A stretch of 64,000 nucleotides of DNA from Lepus europaeus (taxonomy: Eukaryota; Chordata; Mammalia; Lagomorpha; Leporidae), in NCBI RefSeq assembly GCF_033115175.1, contig NC_084844.1:34505885-34569884 (forward strand), given 5' to 3'. Both the position numbers and the translations under genes were made by a program. This document shows positions 41,367-51,998 of the stretch, piece after piece; within the stretch, counting starts at the first letter, position 1, and every line of letters starts with the position of its first letter. Under the pieces are notes generated by a model. The model did not search any database and was not told the origin of the DNA. It saw only the letters and a program-made list of their open reading frames with translations.

Positions 41367-41701
41367 TTTTTTTCTTTTTTGATTGGTTTATTTATTTGAA
41401 AGGCAGAGTTAACAGAGAGGCAGAGGCAGAGAACTAGAGAGAGGTCTTCCATCTGCTGGTTTACTCCCCAAATGGCCGAAACAGATGGAGCTAGGACAGT
41501 ATGAAGCCAGGAGCCAGGAGCTTCTTCCGGATCTCACATGCCAGGGCAGGGGTCCAAAACCTTGGGCCATCTTCTGCTGCTTTCCCAGGGCATAACAAAG
41601 AACTGGATCAGAAGTGGAGCAGCCAGGACTCCAACCAGCACCCATTGGGATGTCAGCACTGCAGGCAGTGGTTTTACCTGCTACACCACATTTCTGGGCC
41701 C
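41367..41701 (-). mobile_element. CSINE, older type
   Basis: GGTTTATTTATTTGAAAGGC tail, ends CCACATTTCTGGGCCC. Confidence 0.9.
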
Positions 41702-41829
41702 TCTTTTTTCTTTTTACTAATTTCTTTAACCTAGTTACTCTTAAAATTCTTAAGCAGTTTGTAAGGGAGATGCTTTTTGTGTATTATATCCTGTTCATCA
41801 TAAAATATCACCTTCTAGATTTATCACTT

Positions 41830-42114
41830 TTTTAAAAAAAGATTTTATTTATTTGGGAGAGAGAAAGGTCTTCCATCCAGTAGTTCACTCCCCAGATGGC
41901 TGCAACGGAGTTGGGCTAATCCAAAGCTAGGAGCCAGGAGCTTCTTCCCTGTCTCCCACATGAGTGCAGGGGCCCAAGGACTTGTCTGTCTTCCACTGCT
42001 TTCTTGGGTGAATCAGCAGGGAGCTGGATGACAGCAGCTGGGACACAAACCAGTGCCCATATGGGATGCTGGGGCTGCAAGCAGAGGCTTAACCTATGCC
42101 ACAGTGCCAGCCCC
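41830..42114 (-). mobile_element. CSINE, older type
   Basis: AAAAGATTTTATTTATTTGG tail, ends GCCACAGTGCCAGCCCC. Confidence 0.9.
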
Positions 42115-42408
42115 CATCACTTGATTCTTGAATCAGTTTTATTGCAGTGATTGTAAATGATTTTTTCCCCTCATCTTTTCTATAGTTATTTGTTGGTATT
42201 AAATTGTAAGGAAGAACACTAAAGGATGAATTTCTGATAAGGAAATGGGTGCTAGGAACAGCTTGGATCAAGACAATTAGAAGGCCTAGAGAATGTAGGA
42301 GAAGGGTGGCAAACAGTTCAGCTTACTTGGTGCACACTCCTATTTTAAAAGAGTAGGTGAAAATGTTGGTTGAGATTATTATGGAAAGCATTGAAAGCCA
42401 ACCTATGG

Positions 42409-42698
42409 GGCTGGCACTGTGGTGCAGTAGGTTAATCCTCCACCTGCGGCCCCAGCATCCCATATGGGTGCTGGTTCTAGTCCCAGCTGCACCTCTTCCA
42501 GTCCAGCTCTCTGCTGTGGCCTGGGAGGGCAGTAGAAGATGGCCCGAGTGCTTGGGCCCCTGCACCAGCTTGAGAGGCCGGGAGGAAGCTCCTGGCCTCA
42601 GTCAATTGGGGAGTGAACCAACAGAAGGAAGACCTTTCTCTCTGTCTCTCCCTCTGTCTGTAACTCTACCTCTCAAATAAATCTCTAAGAAAAAAAAT
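42409..42698 (+). mobile_element. CSINE, hybrid old/young sequence
   Basis: Old head GGCTGGCACTGTGGTGCAG runs into young-type GGTTAATCCTCCACCTGCGG, then old CATCCCATATGGGTGC and an AAATAAATC tail. Perfect 15-base duplication AAAGCCAACCTATGG (42394-42408 and 42699-42713). Confidence 0.94.
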
Positions 42699-42819
42699 AA
42701 AGCCAACCTATGGAATTTGGGACTGTGGAATTTATGAGTTTGTTAGAGGGGAATGACATCACTACACCTGAGATGATTGTGTCAATGGTATTGATAAGAA
42801 TAATTTCCATTTCATAGTG

Positions 42820-42893
42820 ACCCCAGGTACTCCCATTAGGGATGTAGCCATCCTCAGCAGCAGCTTAACCCGCTGTGCCCCAATATCCCTCCC
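42820..42893 (-). mobile_element. CSINE head fragment
   Basis: GCAGCAGCTTAACCCGCTGT then GCCCCAATATCCC; only the tRNA-like end. Confidence 0.6.
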
Positions 42894-43110
42894 TAGAAGG
42901 GTTTTTTTTGGGGGGAGGTGGGTTTTGTAATGTCCAGTCTGTCTTGGATTATACATGAAGTAGGTCAAAATTAGAAGAATCTGAGTGCCATTCATTCTTG
43001 CACACAGAGGAATCTTGAGAGTCAGCTTGGGCTTTGGGCTAGGGTTTTCCTTTTATAGTGTGCTGCCAGTTTGTGTGGCCATTGTGTGCCAGTCTGCTAC
43101 CCTATTTAGT

Positions 43111-43440
43111 TGTTTTTGTTTTTTTTTTTTTAAAGATTTATTTATTTATTTATTTGAAAGAGTTACACAGAAAGAGAAAGAGAGGTCTCCTATCTGCTGG
43201 TTCACTCCCCAGTTGACTGCAATGGCCGGAGCTGTGCTGAACCGAAGCCAAGAGCCAGGAGCCAGGAGCTTCTTCGGGGTCTCCCACACAGATGCAGAGG
43301 CCCCAAACTTGGGTCATCCTCTACTCTTTCCCAAGCCATAGCAAGAGCTGGATTGGAAGTGGAGCAGCTGGGACTAGAACCGGCTGGGATGCTGGCACTG
43401 TAGGCGGCAGCTTTACCCAGTATGCCACAGCGCCGGCCCC
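43111..43440 (-). mobile_element. CSINE, older type
   Basis: AAAGATTTATTTATTTATTT tail, ends CCACAGCGCCGGCCCC. Confidence 0.94.
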
Positions 43441-43691
43441 AGTCCCCTTTAAATAAGAATTTTTAAGGCTTCCTCAGTAATGAAGAAGAGTATAAATTTT
43501 ATTTCCACATTTGATCTAGCGGCTCAAATAAGTAGTAACTAAAATACAGAGAATTAAAAACTGTCTATCAGATTTTGTTTTTATTTTTACCATGTTGAAA
43601 GCTTTATATTTGAGTGGTCAGGTGACCAATGTAAAGAAACCTTTTAATGACTCAGTGCTCACAGGGCTGGCTCAGAAAATTAAAAAAAAAT

Positions 43692-44024
43692 GGCCGGTGC
43701 CGTGGCTTAACAGGCTAATCCTCCGCCTTGTGGCGCTGGCACACCGGGGTCTAGTCCCGGTTGGGGCGCCGGATTCTGTCCCGGTTGTTCCTCTTCCAGT
43801 CCAGCTCTCTGTTGTGGCCCAGGAGTGCAGTGGAGGATGGCCCAAGTCCTTGGGCCCTGCACCCGCATGGGAGACCAGGAGAAGCACCTGGCTCCTGGCT
43901 TCGGATCAGCACGATGCACCTGCCGCAGCGGCCATTGGAGGGTGAACCAACGGCAAAAAGGAAGACCTTTCTCTCTGTCTCTCTCACTATCCACTCTGCC
44001 TGTCAAGATAAAAAATAATTTAAA
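43692..44024 (+). mobile_element. CSINE, young type
   Basis: GGCCGGTGCCGTGGCTTAAC head to CTGCCTGTCAAGATAAAAA; AAATTAAAAAA flanks. Confidence 0.94.
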
Positions 44025-44205
44025 AAATTAAAAAATGTAATAAATGTGAGGTAGGCACATACTGAATGCTACATATTTTTCATCAATGGAATGTATGGAA
44101 TGAGTAGTAGTTGTATGGTTACATACTGCATGTTAAACTCAGTAATTTGGAATATGAGCAAGTGGGAGAAGGGAATAATCAGGTTTTGGGTTTATTTTAT
44201 GTAAT

Positions 44206-44509
44206 TTTTTTTTTTTTTTGGACAGGCAGAGTTAGTGAGATAGAGAGAAAGGTCTTCCTTCCGTTGGTTCACCCCCCAAATGGCTGCTACTGCCGGCGCG
44301 CTGTGCCAATCCGACGCCAAGAGCCAGGTGCTTCCTCCTGGTCTCCCATGTGGGTGCAGGGCCCAAGCACTTGGGCCATCCTCCACTGCACTCCCGGGCC
44401 ATACCAGAGAGCTGGACTGGAAGAGGAGCAACTGGGCAGAACCTGTATCCCAAGCGGGACTAAAACCTGGAGTGCCGGTGCCGCAGGCGGAGGATTAGCA
44501 GCGCCAGCC
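44206..44509 (-). mobile_element. CSINE, intermediate type
   Basis: GGACAGGCAGAGTTAGTGAG tail; head shortened to GGATTAGCAGCGCCAGCC. Perfect duplication TATTTTATGTAAT (44193 and 44510). Confidence 0.94.
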
Positions 44510-44547
44510 TATTTTATGTAATCTCTTTTTATCAGTCATGACAGGAT

Positions 44548-44841
44548 GAAGTAAGGCTGTTTGTTTATTTAATTGGAAGGATCTTCCAACCCATTGGTTC
44601 ACTCTTCAAATACTCCTAATAGCTGAGGCTAGACCAGGCCAAAGTCAGAAGACCAGAATTCAATCTGGTTTTCCTACATGGGTGACAGGGACCCAAGTAC
44701 TTGAACCATCACTCCTGCCTTCCCAGGGTAGGTACACATTAGTAAGGAATTGGGAGCAGAATCAGGTCTCCAATCCAGGCATTCCAGAATGTAATGTGGG
44801 TGTCTCAACTGACATACTAACCACTATGCCATCACCCATCC
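44548..44841 (-). mobile_element. CSINE, diverged
   Basis: TTTGTTTATTTAATTGGAAG tail, ends ATGCCATCACCCATCC. Confidence 0.75.
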
Positions 44842-44847
44842 ACAATT

Positions 44848-45175
44848 AAGACTTTTTTAAAAGATTTAATTTTTATTTGAAAAGCAGAGTTAGAGAGAGA
44901 GAGGGAGAAAGAAAAGAGAGGTCTTCCATCTGGTAGTTTCACCCCCTAAATGGTCACAACAGCCAGGGCTGGGTCACCCTGAAGCCAAGAGCTTCTTCCA
45001 GGTCTCCCACGTGGATTCAGGGGCCCAAGCACTTGGGCAATCCTCTGCTGCTTTCCCAAGAACATTAGCAAGGAGCTGGATAGGAAGTGGAGCAGCTGGG
45101 ACTCAAATTGTTGCCCATATGGGATGCCAGCATTGCAGGCAGCAAGTTAACCCGCCATGCCACAATGCTGGTCCT
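44848..45175 (-). mobile_element. CSINE, older type
   Basis: AAAGATTTAATTTTTATTTG tail, ends CCACAATGCTGGTCC. Last SINE before the 6.5-kb SINE-free block. Confidence 0.9.
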
Positions 45176-45520
45176 CAGTATTTTTAAAATAATTTCTAGT
45201 ATGTCTTAGATTTGTTACATACTTGAACTACATCTGTAGTACTATGTAAAACTGTCCACTGTGATGAACCTGAACTTTTAAGATTCACAATAGCTTTCAT
45301 CATCTCCCCCTCCAATCCTCTATTAAAGAATTTCGGATTTGAGTATTTAGTTTTACATTGTAGATACTGAAAAATGTTTACTGAAGGAATAAATTTGGTT
45401 CCTTGAAACTTTATTATTAACTAAAACTTGACCAAATCTCGATCCTTAACTATTCTGACAGTCTGCTACCATTCATAAGACTGCAAATGTGCATTGGTAC
45501 TGACAGAAGTATCCCTAGAG
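45176..45520. other. Intergenic, no clear feature
   Basis: AT-rich; nothing recognised. Confidence 0.4.
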
Positions 45521-45696
45521 CAGGAGTGGGAAACATCTGGCCAGCAGGCTGTACAAGGCTGGGGGAAATCATGTGGTCTGGCCCTGCCAAGGCAACTGCA
45601 GTTAGGACTCAAAATTCAATACACCTATAGCAGGCTAATTTTTAAGTTGATAATTTTATATGGCCTTTGGCAGATAAAAGGTTTTCTACTACTGTA
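45521..45696. mobile_element. hAT-like MITE, copy 1
   Basis: Begins CAGGAGTGGGAAAC and ends GTTTTCTACTACTG, imperfect inverted ends of hAT type; flanking CCCTAGAG/GCTTAGAG could be an 8-base duplication. The core CTGCCAAGGCAACTGCAG is shared with 63793-63951. Confidence 0.7.
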
Positions 45697-45704
45697 GCTT
45701 AGAG

Positions 45705-48229
45705 TGGGATAACACTTTAAAATTGCTGAGGGAACATGTTTGTGGATCACGCTTTGATATGTACCAGAGACAGTAATCTAGTAGGTGAAAATAACTCTGC
45801 CTATTAAAAAAGAATCCAGTCCATAACATTCATTCTTAACACCATTATTGCTTCTTCACTCTATCCTCCCAAGTTTATGACTTTAGCATTTGGTCATGGA
45901 AGATTCTGCATCTGACTCCCTATCGATAAATAGGGTTAAAATTATCCTGGATTTTTCTGTGCAAAATGCTCTGTGAATCACTATATTTAAGCCGGCTTTC
46001 TCGAATTAGCTTTTTAAGGTAAGGTGGTCATGGGCCACTTCCTTCGCTGAGAGTTGAATTATTCTTTAGAAAACCTAGGAGGGGCCTATGTAGTATTCCA
46101 GGTTGAAATCTAGCTGGACAGTGCTAGTCTTGGCTTTTTACTCGGATGAAGCTCAGTGCTGATAGAAAGACTTATGCATCTTATTGTCATCCATATTTAT
46201 TATAAATTGTATATATGAATATAGGCATTTTAGGAAAAGTTTGAGCAGTGAGTGATATTAAGGGGATAAGCTTGGGTCCATTTCATACAAAAACATAAAA
46301 GAGCCATTACATTTTTCTTTGTAATGTTTCCTTTTTCATATTTCAGGGGGAGCTTTGCCTATAATCAGTGCCTTGTACAGAGCTAAAGTATGGTGGACAC
46401 ACTATGTTGACTAATACCCGAGACCCAAGGGATAATCATTTTCTTCCTAGCATTTGATGTGCTGCTGCTCTTTTTCTGGCTGGAAAAGATAGAGACAGTC
46501 TAAACCTGCTGGGATTTCTATCAGTGGCCCTAGGGGGCTAAGATGCTTCAAAGCTGTTATTTAAATGGTAAAACCAGTTAACTAATTTTGGTAATGCTAA
46601 AATATATCTCCCCTGGCTTCATTTAAATCTGAGTTGTAAATACTTGGTACAGTGGATTAGAGTTCTGCTTTAAAATTAATCTCTGAATATCTGAGACATA
46701 GTTTTGCTTCATGACTTTTGCAGTAGAGCTAGTTCAAACTCAAGTTAAAAGGCAGGGCCTTAGTGCCAGGGCTGCTTGAAGATGAACAGCTACAGAGAAA
46801 TCATACAAGGAAAATACAGGTTTCTTGTGCAGTTTTAAGAACCTAGCATTTCTCAAAATTACAGACCAAGCAATGTAGTTTTTGTTAACGCACTTGTTGC
46901 AACTCATGGGAGGGACCTACTGCTGATGAACATTCTGATAAAAACAGCTTCAAACTGAAATGAATTTGACCATTTATTTTACTAACATGGTGACCTTACT
47001 AAAACATTTTCTAAATCCAAAACCCAGGGTGATCGTTCATTCATAGTAGTTTGGGAAGAAGAATTTGTCTTCTGGTTTATCAGGTTATCTGTTCACCCCT
47101 CTAACTTAAGGTATTGTTTGAACAATGCCATTCAGTTGCTCAGGTAACTGTTAGTGCATCAGACTTCGGGGTTTCTAAACCAGGGTTTTGTCAGCTTTTC
47201 TCCTGTCTCTATACTGCTGTAAAGAACAGAAAATAAATCTGTTTGTTATCCCACCAAATTACTGATGTTTAAAAAGCATTTTTACAAAATGGTTATCATT
47301 TGGACCTTTTCTTTTGAAAAAAATTAATTTGTTCATTTGAAGTGTGCAGTGTTACAAATTATGTGAAATATCACAATCTGTTTTTTCTTCTCCTTAAATG
47401 ATTTCTTAAAATAATGCATTCATTAGACTTGTGTATGACTCAGCATTCACTTTAACAAAACGTAAGTGTACTTTTCAGTAGATACTCCACACCAAATATC
47501 TGAGTTACAATCAATTGCTTTTAGGATTCTAAATGTACTTAAAATTACATGGTTTGTATGAAAATGCAAGACATTTACTAATAATTAAATACTGGTGGCC
47601 CATTCATGATATAGCTCTTATATCTCAGACGGACTGAAAATGTAACCTGATTAAGCATCTGCAGTACTGTAATAAAACAGTAACTCCTTTAGAATTTTTC
47701 AGAATTTGTCTCTTTCCAAAAAGGGTTTGAAGCAGCTACAATGAGGCTGCTATTCAAATGCTGCAGAATCAAGTATCTGGCTTAATACAAGAGGAAAATT
47801 TTCAAGCATAGGAAGCCCCTCTCACAACATGGTGGCAAAGGCTTATTCTTTGCAGAACGATTTCTGGCTGCCCTGTTACCTGCCAGATTCTTCTCTTAGC
47901 CTCAGCATGGGAGGCAGTATTTTGGGAAAAGCACGAAAGCAGCTGAAATGATTAAGCAAATTTCTCACTCTAGGCAAAAACTGCCTCACACACAAAAAAT
48001 ACCGCACCCGACAGGGCTGTGTGTTCCTTAATCGAAAAGGGCACAACAAATAATTACCGTGGACTTGAGTATTTTTCTCAAGGTCTTTCTGAGGGGGTTA
48101 AAAATCGCATCTCTTTAAAGATGAAAAGCACGGGACTAAACTCTTCTCCTTTACTGTACTGGTGCTGAACTGTTGCAGCTTACGACTTGGGTTGTCAGTC
48201 GAAAATGAATGCCGCAGATACCTTAAAGC
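45705..48229. other. SINE-free upstream flank of CLTC
   Basis: About 2.5 kb without a recognisable repeat and without an open frame worth calling. It lies between the hAT-like element and the CpG island. Possible enhancer or non-coding RNA sequence, but nothing specific is visible. Confidence 0.5.
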
Positions 48230-48967
48230 TGTCAGGAGACACGGTGCGCGGGCTTCCGAGCGCTCCTGTCCCCCTCTGCTAACCTGCCAGGCAAGGGCGA
48301 GGCGACCGAGAGACGCGGCTAACACCTCACCCTCGTCCTCCAGGGAGGCCCTTCAGGCTTTCCCGACCACTCGGGGCGGAATTAGCTAAATCTTTGACTA
48401 AGTATTTGACGTGGCTACAATGTCCTGCTCCAGTTCTGCTCGAACCCTTCAGGGTTATTTATGAGAACTCAAATTCTCTAACACCACATAACACGGAGTA
48501 GTGAGCTAGGTCGAGCCGAGTCCGCCAAAATGTCCGCACAAGCGGCGAGACCAGGCGAGCCTGAGGCGTCTCACGCGCGGCCCTCACTGTCCTTGGGCCC
48601 AAGGCACACCTGACGCGAGCGCCGCTTCCAGTCAGGAGGGCGCGCCTCGGGGTCGCCCCCCGTCAGCAGGCAGCGCGGGCTTCCGACCCGGCCTCCGCGC
48701 CCCCTCCCCGGGCGGCGAGCAGCCGCCCCCGGCCTGAAGGCGGGCGCGGGAGGCGGGCTGCAGCCAGCCTGAGTCACCGGGCGGGCGGGCGGGCGGCTGA
48801 TCCCGTGTGCCAGGGACGCGGCCCACACAGGGGACGCAGGGGCAAAGAAACGGCACCCGCCGCGCCTCAAGGAGGCCCAACGGGCACCTCACTCCCGGGA
48901 GACGCCGCATTCTCCTAGAACTCGCGCCCCATTCCGGCAGCGTCAGCCGACCCTTCCCTACCAGCAT

Positions 48968-48973
48968 CACGTG
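48968..48973. promoter_or_regulatory. E-box CACGTG
   Basis: Perfect palindromic E-box about 270 bases upstream of the TATA-like element. Such sites bind USF, MYC or MiT/TFE factors; which one acts here is not shown by sequence. Confidence 0.45.
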
Positions 48974-48988
48974 CACCTGGAAGTACGT

Positions 48989-48995
48989 GGGCGGG
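48989..48995. promoter_or_regulatory. GC box GGGCGGG
   Basis: Consensus SP/KLF-family core between the E-box and the CRE-like site, within the CpG island. Confidence 0.45.
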
Positions 48996-49015
48996 ACCCA
49001 AAGCGCCTGCGGAAA

Positions 49016-49023
49016 TGACGTCG
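49016..49023. promoter_or_regulatory. CRE-like site TGACGTCG
   Basis: One mismatch from the palindromic CRE TGACGTCA, about 220 bases upstream of the TATA-like element. A likely CREB/ATF site by motif alone. Confidence 0.5.
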
Positions 49024-49055
49024 GTCGCCCCGAGTCGCATGATGTGGCAAAATGC

Positions 49056-49085
49056 AAAAAAAAAAAAAAAAAAAAGAGGGGGGGG
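49056..49085. repeat. A20 tract followed by a G-rich run
   Basis: Twenty A bases at 49056-49075, then GAG and eight G. Such poly(dA) tracts resist nucleosome wrapping; it lies about 165 bases upstream of the TATA-like element. Confidence 0.9.
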
Positions 49086-49239
49086 AGGGAAAAGCAGAAG
49101 CCTGGGGAAAGTGATGAGTCTAGAAAAGTAGTCCCTGCTGTTCCTCTGTTTCCCCGGTGTCGCATGAGGAAGCGAGGCCCCCGGCGCACTGCGCCCCGAA
49201 TCCCTGCGCCCGGCCGCGGCGCGGCGCTCCGTGGAGGGG

Positions 49240-49248
49240 TACATAAGG
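49240..49248 (+). promoter_or_regulatory. CLTC: TATA-like element of CLTC
   Basis: TACATAAGG is the only AT-rich core in a GC-rich stretch and sits about 300 bases before the ATG. If it works as a TATA box, transcription would begin near 49268-49275. A start at this spacing is inference. Confidence 0.5.
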
Positions 49249-49269
49249 CGGAGGGGGGGTGAGGCGACG

Positions 49270-49547
49270 GGGCGGAGTTTTGTCGCCGGGATCCTTCCGC
49301 AGGGCTCAGCCGTTTCCGGAGTCTGCGCTGCGCCCGGTTCCGCCATTGCGGCTCTCCCGGCCCCTGGAGCCTCCGCCCCCGACCCGAGCTCTCTCGTCTG
49401 CCTGCCAGTTTCCTGCGTCCCCGGAGAGTATCCTGCCGAGCCCAGCCTCCCCCCCCTCCCCTTCTCCTCCTCTCCCTTCGGAGAGCCCGGGCAGCCACTG
49501 CCCCGAAGCCCCAGTGACAGGAGGAGACTCTACCCCCCGACAGCGCC
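49270..49547 (+). other. CLTC: CLTC 5' UTR (approximate start)
   Basis: GC-rich leader of about 280 bases with pyrimidine-rich tracts (for example near 49447-49480). It contains no ATG before the CLTC start codon, so no ATG-initiated upstream ORF. An ETS-like TTTCCGG lies at 49313-49319. Confidence 0.65.
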
Positions 49548-49589
49548 ATGGCCCAGATTCTTCCAATTCGTTTTCAGGAGCATCTCCAG
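49548..49589 (+). CDS. CLTC: CLTC coding exon 1, clathrin heavy chain N-terminus
   Basis: Fourteen codons read MAQILPIRFQEHLQ, which I recognise as the start of clathrin heavy chain 1, ending in CAG before donor GTGCGG at 49590 (phase 0). The ATG sits in a strong context, GCGCCATGG. The encoded residues begin the N-terminal seven-bladed propeller, which binds clathrin-box adaptors. Heavy chains trimerise with light chains into triskelia that coat vesicles at the plasma membrane and trans-Golgi; clathrin also has a mitotic-spindle role. Only 14 of about 1675 residues are in the window; exon 2 lies beyond 64000. Position downstream of DHX40 on the same strand matches the known human order. Confidence 0.95.
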
Positions 49590-50116
49590 GTGCGGCTAGA
49601 TCTGGGCTGCTGCGGGCTGTGGTGGCGGTGGTAGGAAGGAAGAAGCTACGGTCTGGGCCGCAGCAGGAAGGGAGGGGTGTCGGTGTTTGGCGTAGGTGGA
49701 GGAAGGGGCGCTATCTTGGGAAGCTTAAAGGGTTAAAGGATATGGGGCTTGGGTGGAAAGGACGAGAGTTGGGGTGTGAAGGCCGGCAAGCCAGGCCTGA
49801 CTCTGAGGGCCTTTCTGTCTTGCTTCCTGGAAGGCAAGAACTGCGCGTGTTATCCCCCCGTCCCCTTCCCGTTTTATTCAGTTCATTCATTTGGATAGGG
49901 GAGTGGGAGGGGGGGAATTCTCCTGAGTTTCTTCCGGCCCGAGCGAGCATTCTCATCATCCCCTGGGCCAGTGCAGGGCTGTCACCCTCCACTGCCCATC
50001 TCTTCCCTTTCCCCCCATCGTGTCCGCACCCGGGAGTTGCGGGGCGGGTGAGTTGGGGAGGAGCAACCTTTTTTCTTCCTCCCTCTGCGGCTCTCAACTG
50101 AGAAAGGCACCTTTCC

Positions 50117-50137
50117 GGGGGCGGGGGGTGGGGGTGG
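50117..50137 (+). other. G-rich tract, possible quadruplex
   Basis: Runs of 5, 6 and 5 G separated by single bases, then TGG, in the first part of CLTC intron 1. On the non-template strand it could fold as a G-quadruplex; folding is inference. Confidence 0.4.
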
Positions 50138-50199
50138 CGGCCGTGGCTTGTCCCTTGCCTTCCCCGAGGCAGTAGGAACAGAAGGTCACTGAAGGAACA

Positions 50200-51664
50200 G
50201 AAAGACGATAGAATGGGGGGACGCAGTTTTCAGGGCGCGGTCAGAGTGCGTGGGGTCAAGGTCCCTGGGGAATTCGCCTGTTTTTCCTTTCTTCATTTCT
50301 TTGGGGGTGGTGTGGCTCTTAAATCCTTTTGAGTTCAGAAGGTAGCAAAGTGTTACCTAGAGGTTATGGGGGGGGGGGGAGTCCTCAGGAGTCCATCCTG
50401 TGGTTGTGAAATGTGTGGCTTGAGTGCCTCCGTCAGGATCGCAAGGAATGGAACAGAGGCCCAGGGTTAAGGACACACCTGCCCTGAGTTGGTCTGTAAC
50501 TCGTTTCTTTTTAGTAGATTCTAGAGTTCTTCCGTAAGTGCCTTACCCTGGAGGCAACATTCTTACGGTTGTCTCATTGGGCAGCTTGCCAATGGCTAGC
50601 CTAGGCAGGTGATCATTGGAGGGCTTCGCTGAATTAAGCCTCTTTTTGAGCTTCTGATTTCCCTGGCTCACCAATCCTGGCTTCTCCTTCAGCAGGAATA
50701 ATATATTAACTTGGTTTCTTCCCTTATGTCCCCTTAAAGAAGCCTGCCCCAGGGCCATCTACGGCAGGACTCACTTCCTAATCAGAGGGTGCAGTGGGTT
50801 AAAACGAGGCTAGTATTGGTAACCTATGGGATACTTTTCCACGGAAGGAAGTTGTATGTACTTTCCCCCATTGGTGTAACAAAAGAAAGAGTCTTGTCAA
50901 TAGAACAGTTAATATTCAGGCTATGAGTAAAATAATTACACATTTCTTTACAGGCATCACATTTGCTTGCACTAGCAAGACATTATTTTTCTTTAAGGTT
51001 TGAAATGTAAAGAATGCTAAATCTTTAACCCATTAAGTAAGTTAAGTAGTACAGCTTTGTTCATTCACCCAAAACTCATGTAAAGTAATGGAATATACCT
51101 TGGCTATAAAAACAGTTTTATGAAAGGTTAACACATGTTAAGTGTGACAGAACGGGCTTGGAAAAAGTTTTTTGTGCTCCATCCAAGTTTAATTGCTGTG
51201 GTTACCTCTGTTAAAAAGGGATGGTAAATGAGTGTGGAGGATTAGGAAAGTACTGTTCTTGCATGAGAAGGGGAAACCCAGGCTCGTCCTCGCGCTAAAG
51301 TACATCTGAAATATCTTTCTGCAGACAAATGTTTGTAATGATAACCCAAGAGAAGCTGGTGTGGCTGCTGTTTGTTTTACATGGCACAGCTATAGCCCAT
51401 TGGTAAATCTTGCTGACCAGTGGTGGTTTGAGTAATCACTTTTCATTTCCATTAAAGAGGAAGAATTGTTGAGAGATCCTCAAAATTGAATCCAACTGTG
51501 TCATTGATTGAAGACAGATTTGATACAGGTGTGGTTTTGAGGTTCTGTTAATACTTGAGTGAAGCCATCTTCTTAATAATTTGAAGATTTTAAGTACAAA
51601 GCAGTTTAACAAGTATAATTGAAAAATTCTATTACTCATTTTTTTGGAGTTCTGTATCATGCTC
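50200..51664. other. Repeat-free start of CLTC intron 1
   Basis: About 1.5 kb of ordinary-looking sequence with no SINE, L1 or gene that I recognise; CpG content falls off. May hold intronic regulatory elements. Confidence 0.5.
50368..50379 (+). repeat. G12 homopolymer
   Basis: Twelve G in a row in CLTC intron 1; likely length-variable and hard to sequence. Confidence 0.85.
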
Positions 51665-51678
51665 AAACTTAAGCTTAG

Positions 51679-51998
51679 GGCCAGCGCCGCGGCTCACTAG
51701 GCTAATCCTCCGCCTTGCGGCGCCGGCACACCGGGTTCTAATCCCGGTTGCCCCTCTTCCAGGCCAGCTCTCTGCTGTGGCCAGGGAGTGCAGTGGAGGA
51801 TGGCCCAAGTGCTTGGGCCCTGCACCCGCATGGGAGACCAGGAGAAGCACCTGGCTCCTGCCATCGGATAAATGCGGTGCGCCAGCCGCAGCGCGCTAGC
51901 CGCGGCGGCCATTGGAGGGTGAACCAACGGCAAAGGAACACCTTTCTCTCTGTCTCTCTCTCTCACTGTCCACTCTGCCTGTTAAAAAAAAAAAAAAT
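51679..51998 (+). mobile_element. CSINE, young type, first of a pair
   Basis: GGCCAGCGCCGCGGCTCACT head to CTGCCTGTTA and A13. A short deletion follows box B. Left duplication AAACTTAAGCTTAG at 51665-51678 has its partner only after the second copy. Confidence 0.95.

Larger units (their letters stand above)
48230..50200. promoter_or_regulatory. CLTC: CpG island over the CLTC promoter
   Basis: CpG-rich and GC-rich block, unlike the AT-rich flanks. It includes a (GGGC)n run near 48779-48795, many CG dinucleotides from 48240 on, the 5' UTR, exon 1 and the first few hundred bases of intron 1. Typical of an unmethylated housekeeping promoter; methylation state cannot be seen. Confidence 0.9.

Noticed and set aside
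48632..49549. 305-codon open frame on the minus strand across the CLTC promoter
   Set aside because: It lies in a CpG island where stop codons are rare, is full of Arg, Gly, Pro and Ser, overlaps CLTC exon 1 in antisense and resembles no protein I know. A divergent transcript is possible but coding is not supported.
49259..50101. 280-codon plus-strand frame through the CLTC 5' UTR into intron 1
   Set aside because: It begins at GTG, runs through the real splice donor at 49590 and is low-complexity; a GC-content artefact.
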